DNA of 64,000 bases from Ascidia mentula. Taxonomy: Eukaryota; Chordata; Ascidiacea; Phlebobranchia; Ascidiidae. The stretch is taken from NCBI GenBank assembly GCA_947561715.1, contig OX387197.1, positions 19,824,266 through 19,888,265 on the forward strand, written 5' to 3'. The notes under the pieces are model-generated. The model saw nothing but the letters and a program-made list of their open reading frames with translations, searched no databases and was not told the DNA's origin. A program made the position numbers and the translations under genes. Below, in pieces: positions 52,501 to 61,500 of the stretch; within the stretch, counting starts at the first letter, position 1, and every line of letters starts with the position of its first letter.

Positions 52501-55500
52501 TACTCAGACTGGAAAGCAATGTAGAATTCTCCAGTTACTGATCGTGATAAATCTTCAGTCATGTGCTAATGTTGTTTAGTGCAGTGCTAACTGTATAACT
52601 TTCTGTCTAGCTACCCAGTACGCGTAATTACGCTTGATGAACTGGAGACTACAATGCTGATGATGTTGAACAGTGTATCTGAAAATGGTGCGTCTCTAAA
52701 ACCAATTATTCACTATTACAAATGTTCAAGCAACTGTAAAAAATTTTTAAACCACAATGACCTGGACATCGGATTGTATACAAATTTGCAATATATTAGA
52801 AAGTGTCATTAACACATTAAAAGAAATTGTTTGATTATTTGTACATGTATACTTTTCTTAGGTTTGGGAGAAAAAGAAATCGTTTCCACAAAAGGTGACT
52901 AAAATTTTGCTTTTTTTACATTTGCAACCAAGAATAAATCATCAATGAAAAATCAGTGGAAGTTAGACAAATAATCATAACGAAATTTTTCTCTTTTTGC
53001 AGTGGAAGCGTTTCCCGGAAGTTCGGTTATTTATTTGAACATAATCAGATTGAACGTCAGTATGGCTACACGCACGTACTCCATTGATATTATGGGACTT
53101 AGTCAGTTTTGGACGATTACAGCCTTTGACGTGGAATTCTTGTTGATAACTGGCCTAAGTCCCGAAGTTACTTACGAACTAGTCGTTTCGGTTTTAAACG
53201 ATGGCCTGCTGGAAGCGTCGATAACTCTTATAGTAACTACAAGTATGTTACGTTGCTATAAATACACAATGCAGGCGAAACGTAGTTCCCATTTAAGTGA
53301 TATTCTACCGTTAAAGCTAACAAAAAACTTGTTGTGCAGCCAAATTCTGTACTCTATCGTGTACAAACGGCCACTGCATCGCCTTTTCATCATCAAGGAC
53401 GGAATGCGTATGTAACAGCGGCTACGCAGCTCATCCAATCCTGCCCAATCTTTGTTTGGACGTAAACGAATGCCAAGACATACCTTCACCATGCCCAGTA
53501 AACTCGACATGTTCAAACAGAGGTGGATCATACACTTGTCGATGCCCAAGTGGCTTACAACTATTTGGAGACCAGTGTGTAGGTCAGTAGTTTGCTTCAC
53601 CTTTTTAGTGCTGCAACACTAAAAATCATATCACAAGCAAGAAAATTGATCTACCTTAAACACCTTCCATCCATTTTAGTTCAAGTCAGCGTACATGTCC
53701 GAATAACGTATTATTTAGGCTCAAACATCTGCGACCAGGAACCATGCAATAACAATGGAACGTGTCTTTCTCTTCAAGGAAGATTTTCTTGCGATTGTCG
53801 TGAAAATTTTTTCGGTTCCAGATGTGAGCATTACACAACTCCCTGCTTAAATGAACCTTGTGAAAATGGCGGAACCTGCGTCGATACGTTTGGAGGTTAT
53901 AGGTGCAATTGTCCAGCCAACTATCAAGGTTAAACAAAGAAACCATTTGTGCAATTGTATTTTAGCTTTATAGTTGAGGTGTGCATCCAGCACAGTTGCA
54001 AGTAAAATAATTGTGAGGACAAAATGTTTTTTTCCTGATCTGCACAACCGAAAAAAGATTGTTTACTGGTGTGATTGCCATGTTAGTTTTGTTTTTTGGT
54101 TGATTAAGGAACAAACTGCCAAGATGACGCAAACGAGTGTCAACTCAATACGTTTGATTGCGACGAAAATTCCCACTGCGAAAATACGTTGGGTTCCTAT
54201 AACTGCATTTGTAACGACGGATACAGGTTTGCTTGACAAAGTAATCTTTAAATCTCCTTTGTCTATATATCATTATATTGCAGAGGAAATGGAAGGAAAA
54301 AGTGCTACTTTATTAGACTACTTCCGTATGGGCCGGACGAAGGCGACGAGTTGTTAAAAGTCGGAGACGACGTGGCTTCGCCAACGATTAGGTAGAACGT
54401 CGGTACATTTTGTTATTTTATTACAACAAAACATTGTGTTAAGGTCGTTCTTCAACATTCCTTTCCGCTTCAAGAGGTTCAGAGCTATGCATGTCACATC
54501 AAATGGTTTGATATCTCTTGGTATTGATTCTTGGTTTGTCAAATATCTTTACCGTCCACCATACAATGGATTCGGTATTTACGATATCGAAATTATTGCT
54601 CCTTTCTGGGACGACTTTCATCCGAGTAAAAACAACAATGGACGTGTTTATTATCAGGTATTTTTTTTATTTCAAATACAACCATTGGGTAAACTGATTA
54701 CTTTTGCACTAAAAAGAAACGAAAACCCAGCTGGGTTAAATATTAAAACACTTCTTGTTGTGTAAACCTAAGAACGTTAAACATTGTGCAGGTTTATGAC
54801 CAAGGAACAGTCACTTTGACGAATAGGAGTGTGACTGTGGTAAATGAGGTTGCAAGTCGCATCAACACGCATTTTCAGAGGGACGACTTTGAACCACTGT
54901 TTGTGTTGAAAGCTACGTGGAGTGAGGTTGTGATGTACAACGAGTTCTACAACCGCAATTATGTAAGTGAAGGCTAATTCCATTGGGCTGCAAATGCTAA
55001 ATGACATTCACCATTTTATTGGCAGGATTTTACTGATATATTTCTTGTAACACACGTTGTTGATATGACATACCTTGGAACAAAAACAATTCATACATGT
55101 ATACATAGTGTTAATGCAAATTCATTCCAAAGAGCAACAAATGATGTTTGCCCTATTCACAGGATAATATTTGTATATTTCAGCCTAGTACATTCCAAGC
55201 GATCATAGCGAGCGATGGGACCGACACCTACCTTATCTACAACTACAAGGAAGACGCCATGTTGTGGGATACACGGAAGAGATATCATTGGGGAAACCGG
55301 GCATTAATTGGGTACAGGTTTGCCCTGGGTCACGAATACATTGAAACACAGGGAGATTACAGGCCTGACCACCGCAATCAAACAGCAGGTTCGCTATTTC
55401 TGTGGGCATTCACATAGCTGCAATATTTTTTTCTGCTCATGGCGCATGTTTTGCATAATTTGATTTAAGTTTACAGACCATAAAAATGAAATTAGGTGAA

Positions 55501-58500
55501 GAAGAAATAATTGTGCTTCGACAATATGTCGTCAAGGTAATAAATGGAAAACATTTTCGTTATAGGTGGCCCAACAGGCCAGTATTATTATCAAGTTGCA
55601 CAAGGCCGTGACAACGAAGCAGCAGCAAGGAGAGGATGTCGAAAGTGGGCTTTGCGAGACGTAAGAGATCCATGGAAACCGGAAGAAGAGCCCTGTCCGT
55701 GCAATAGTCTTCAGGCGCGAATTGACAGAAGGTTCACATGGTCTGTGGACGTGGAGCTCTACGTGAACTCTCTCCGCGACAGATACTTACCCGATTATTT
55801 TCGAACAGCAAGTTTCGAGGAATGGGGATATGAAGATGGTGAGATGTTTTTCTGCTATTTTTATTGGTTATGTTATTTGCATACATACTACATTGGTAGA
55901 GAAAATGTCAAAAATGACTATAGGAATCAGCCTCTACAGGTCGGTGACCGGCGAAACTGTCTTTACGAATCAATATATTATATTCCTGAGACTCCAAAAG
56001 GAGTAAAGAACGATCAGGAATACAATTACATTGGTTCAAACTTTTTTCAAATTGCTTTTTCAAGTTTACCATCAACTATATCATACAATTATAACTACAT
56101 TTTCTAATATTACCATTGTGTTTGTGTGAAAAACTAAAAGGCTAAGCTACGTCTATTAATTTAACCCAACATCCCAAGTTTTGACATACACATGCACAAC
56201 AGGAAGTAATATCTATATAATATAATGTACCATTTGTTTTGCAGTCGGTTTGTACAACTGCTACCAACCTCGTGTCAATACGGGCCCAAGGTGTTGCTAC
56301 GCACTTCGTGGCACTTCATTTTCACGGCTTTGGGGGTGGTGGAGTCAAGCTCCACTCATATCAGGCCCGTTTGCTAGTCGATACGAGCGCAGTCAGATTC
56401 CAATATTTGAACGAAACCCACGTTGGTCTTGGGTTTCCACGAGAAGCAGAGAGTTATTTGAAGCCCAATACAACCGCTCGTTGGGTGAGTTTCAATTCAC
56501 TCCAATATTTCAAATAATCACCAAAAATTTTCACATTTCAACACAATCACTGTGTGTCCCTAAAGTAAATTACAACTCCCATGCAATATGTTCCAAAACC
56601 ACATCGACATTCTCATATTAGAAAACGACCTCATTCCTCGAAGGCAGTGTTGCGTTGAGAGCAACGATCCATTCCTCTGCAGTTTGTATCAGGCTCAACG
56701 ACAACCAGCCACTTGTATCGGTTACATTCCCAGAAGGGTTGGTAAGTATATTCTATGTCCTCTTATTATCAGGAAAGAAAATAGGAAAAAGGCAATATTT
56801 TTCACTCCCTAAGCTTTCTTTTGGGGCGATCCTCATATTACAACAAACGACGGGGTTACGTACAGTTTTAACGGATTGGGAGAATATCATATGTTGTACG
56901 CTCCCGGTGTATTCTCCCTGCAAGCTCGCACCAAGAAGGCCAAGAAAGAAGATATGACCGAATCGGACGCAACTGTTTTCACCGCTTTTGCAGCAAAGGA
57001 CCTTGTAACCGACACTTCTGGAACGGTAGACAATCCTATGATACAAATTGTTTTGTTTACACTAATACTTTTGTGCAATTTGTTATCACAATCAGTTTTT
57101 GTACAGCATTTTGGCAAATCCTTAACTTTCTGACCGGCTGGTTAACGCTTCACAAATATTTAGGTTCAGTTTGAGGTTGACTTTTCGAGCGCAATTGGGG
57201 ATGAAGTGATCGTAAAGGTAAATGGCGCTGTTGTGGAAAACATAACAGACAGTAAGTTGCGCGATTCAGTTCAACGTATAACATTTGGAGCAATATAACC
57301 GCTTTTTTAGCTGAAACACTCGTGGAAGAAGTGAGTTTAACCGCCGCAAACGGAACTTACACCGCGACATTTCCCTCGTCGAATTCACTTTCGATAACAT
57401 CCACCAACTTTCTCCTTACCATGCAGTTCACAGGAGACACAGCTACACTGCAAAACTATTCACAGGGACTGATGGGTGAGTCATATCATTATCGATCTGG
57501 GGAGCACATAACACACAATTTATTTGCAGGTTACTGGGATGGAATACAAGAAAACGACTTCTTAATGAGAAACGGAACCACCCTTGATTGGATGACGCTG
57601 CAACCAACCGAAAATCAGGATATTTTAAACAACACATTGAATGAAAGAAGCATTTTCTCTTTTGGGCAAACATGTAACTACTACTTATTTGTAAATTATA
57701 CAGCCATAAAAACTTTGAAATGTAACAAAAGCTGTTGAGCTCTTATTACGGTTTGCATAACGCTGTATCTTCTATGCAGGGAAGTTATTTAACGAAAGTG
57801 AAAGCTTCTTTAACTACACCGGTGAAACTGGCGACACATTCCAAGATCACAATCCCACATCAGCATCCGAACCTCCGTTCCTCGAAGATCTTGTGGCCGA
57901 ACAACGAGGATCATCTCACTTTGAGGGGATTCGGGCGAACTGTACAACCAACAATGTACTTTCTACTACTTGTCTCTACGACGTGTTGACGACAAACCGA
58001 AGTGAAATCGGAGAAAACACCAAAGCAGAATCCGAGAGCAGCGCGGAAATAACCGAAACCAATGGTTCGTCTTATCATGTCTCCAACTTATGTTGCGAAC
58101 TTGTAAAACTTTTCGAATAAGATAAAACGCAACCAACTTTAAGAAATATTTTACAATTTTCCGGAAAAACATTCTACATACTTTTCTGTTGTTTTAAAGC
58201 CAATGCCTTACCTGTTATTACTATCGCTCCGTCACCTATGATTGCTGTGATGGACAACAAAACCACATTATTGGCCCGAATAAACACATTGAACACCTTC
58301 ACTGTCGAAGCAAGCGATGCTGATGGACATGAAGTTACATTTAGTCTGGATGAAAATGACTTGATCGGTGGAATGTTCATTGAAAATTGTAAGAGTATTT
58401 AATTCTGATTTCTATTGTTATCGACAAAAAGGTTACAAGCGATCGTCTGATATAGAAGTGGAAAATAAAAAGTACCTTGACAAGATAAGATCAGTGAAAA

Positions 58501-61500
58501 TATCTGTAACTGAATATGAGAACAAGGATACTAATCATACAAACTCAACTCGTACTTAATTTGAAAAATATAATTATATTTGGGAATAGGTATATTCCGA
58601 CCAATATCTCAACCTTCCTGTATCCTTAATAAAAGTTTAAAAAAAAATCAAAATAAAGATTTTTTAAAATTTGGGTATCATAACACAGTACGTCAAACCA
58701 ATTTTAGTAACCGGCGTTATGACGTGGACACCATCAGACCGTCACGTGATTACAAACGTCACTAACATGACCTCAATTGTGATCGCCACCGATTCCCTTG
58801 GAGGTGAAACTGTCATGGTCATCAACGTGAAACTGTGCAACTGTTTAAACAACGCAACTTGCCTCTTTGACAATCCGGCCGTGGGGAACGAGAACTATCA
58901 GGTTCCTTTATAGAAAAAAGTGCAAATTTATAACAATAATATCATACCATGTAATGTACAATAGCTTCAAAACATATAAAATGTGTTTTTATTTTTGAAG
59001 ATGGTTAACTGCGAATGCACTGAGGCTTACACCGGTTCTAATTGTTCTGAGGATAGAAACGGTTGCCTTTTATCAGCCTGTTTCACCAACGTCACATGTA
59101 CAGATGTTCCAGCTCCAGGAGTTGGTGAAACTTGTGGGGATTGTCCAGAAGGAACAACAGGTAATGTAAATCACATCGTCGTTAAAAATTTGAACAACCC
59201 TCATGTGGTCGGCCTCAAAAAACATTTCTGATTATGTTGGGGACCTGACGTATTTATTTAATAATTGTAAATTAGGAAAAAAAAATATTTTGACTTTGTG
59301 TAACTGTTAACTGTTCGCAAACGTACTGAACGGTGAGGTTTTATTTGTACGGCCCTGCAAGGTGACGGACGAAACTGTACAAATATTGATATGTGCGATT
59401 CCAATCCATGTGAACATATGTGCGAGTCAATCTACAACGGCTTTATATGTTCTTGTAATGACGGATACGTGTTGGAGAACACAACACAATGTCGTGATGT
59501 GGATGAATGTACCGGAGATCCTTGCACTATGATCCGACACTCCCGTTGTGTAAATACGATTGGAAATTACAGGTGAGATAATTCCTTCAATTATGTTTTT
59601 GAAATTTGGGTATATTTTTGAAACCCCCTATGTTCATTAAAGTTTGTAAATTTAATAAATAAAGAACATTCATGAGGTACATAGTATTTTTATATGGTAA
59701 TATAACAAGCATTTCGTCATAAAGTTGTGTGTGCAACAATGGGTTTACGAGCAACACTTCGGGGAATTGTCAAAACATCGACGAATGCACGACTGCAGCT
59801 CACAACTGTTCTCTCGGGTCGACCAGTTGTCAGGATGTACCAGGATCGTTTGTATGTCTATGTTTACCAAATTTTATCAGGTAGCTGTTCTGAATTGTCA
59901 TTGTTGTTTCTTGAACTTACCATCGTACAATTAGAAACGCCACTGGGGAGGAGACTTCTTGCGTGGATTTGGACGAGTGCGAGCAAGGATTGCACACTTG
60001 CGATAATCAGACAGAAATATGCGTCAATGAAGCTCCTTTATTCAGTTGCATTTGCAAGTACGTCTTCGTTTGTACGATTTCATTTCTAAAATTTAATTTT
60101 TAACAACAACAAATTGCGTATAACAAGAAAAAATTGGTATACGTTTATTGAATTGCAAACATTTGACCAAATCATGGCCATCATATCGCAAGTAAAACTC
60201 AACCTTTTGTTCAAACAGAGCCGGATTTCAGGAAATATCGGGTACCTGCGTTGACGTAGAAGAGTGTTCGGATTCCAACTTGAACACTTGCGACAACAAC
60301 ACTTCACTGTGCGTGGAAATGGAAGGAGGATACAATTGCACATGTTTCGCTGGTTATGAAATGGCATTTGATGGAGTGAGTGGAATTTAATGGAAAGCAA
60401 AATGCTACACGAAAACCATTCCTAATAAGGCTTTTGACTCGCTTCGCACAGATTACTAACACATGTTGTTAACACTATTACAGACTTCGCCATCAGAAAC
60501 AGAAAATATTTGTCATTCTTTCTTTCGTTAAACTAATGGTTTATTTGCAGACTTGCAACGATATTGACGAATGCTTAACTGAAGATATTTGTCCGTCCAC
60601 CTCGCTATGTTCTAATTTCAACGGCGGATACCAGTGTACGTGTGCACCAGGTTTCCACATAGCACCAAATGACGTAAGTGTATCGGAAATTACAAAACTA
60701 ATCTATATTTTCAACGAACGTAAAAACTTGTTTACATTTATCTTAATATATGTTGCAGACATGTAGAGATACTGACGAATGCATGGGTGGTATCACTTGT
60801 CCAGGAGGTTTATCTTGCTTTAATACTGAGGGTAGCTTCGAGTGTGCGTGTCCTATGGGATTCGAAATGAATGCTAACGGCGTAAGTTGGCAATGTGGCA
60901 ATTTATCCTATCCGTAAAATCCACATAAAAAATATTTAAGTTAGGTTTACGGAATCATCATAACTTTAACCGGTTTGTTACTCTAGACGTGCTTCGACAT
61001 GGACGAATGTCTTAACACAGATGTCTGCCCACCTGGTGCAGTTTGTTCAAATTTTGTTGGAGGCTACAACTGTACGTGTTTGGAAGGACATCGTGTGGTC
61101 GATAACGGAGTGAGTAGCAAAACATACAATAAGACTTTCGCCTGATATTGCTACCAACTAATATTTTAAACATGTACTATTTGTCTCAGTTTCAAAAAAA
61201 GTTTATTGATAATACTGTGAATAAATATAATATTCTGTGGAACCAAATGCAGACATGTGAAGACATTGATGAATGCCTTAATATTACTTCGTGCCCGATG
61301 GGTGTGAGTTGTTTCAACTTCCCTGGTGGCTACAACTGCTCTTGCCCCCAAGGTTTCCATACAGCTACAAACTTGGTGAGTTTCAACAAAGGCCAGCAAA
61401 TTCATGTAGATGTGTTTGACCATATGTACGTCCTTTGCACTAAATTGCTGGTTTTAATGTATCTATGTGACTACTTTGTTTCAAGATGCCTTCCTTTTAA

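Noticed and set aside
2308-52687. Regular spacing of similar blocks, considered as a satellite or CRISPR-like array
   Set aside because: The similarity is confined to exons and follows protein sequence; introns are unrelated. It is a protein module array.
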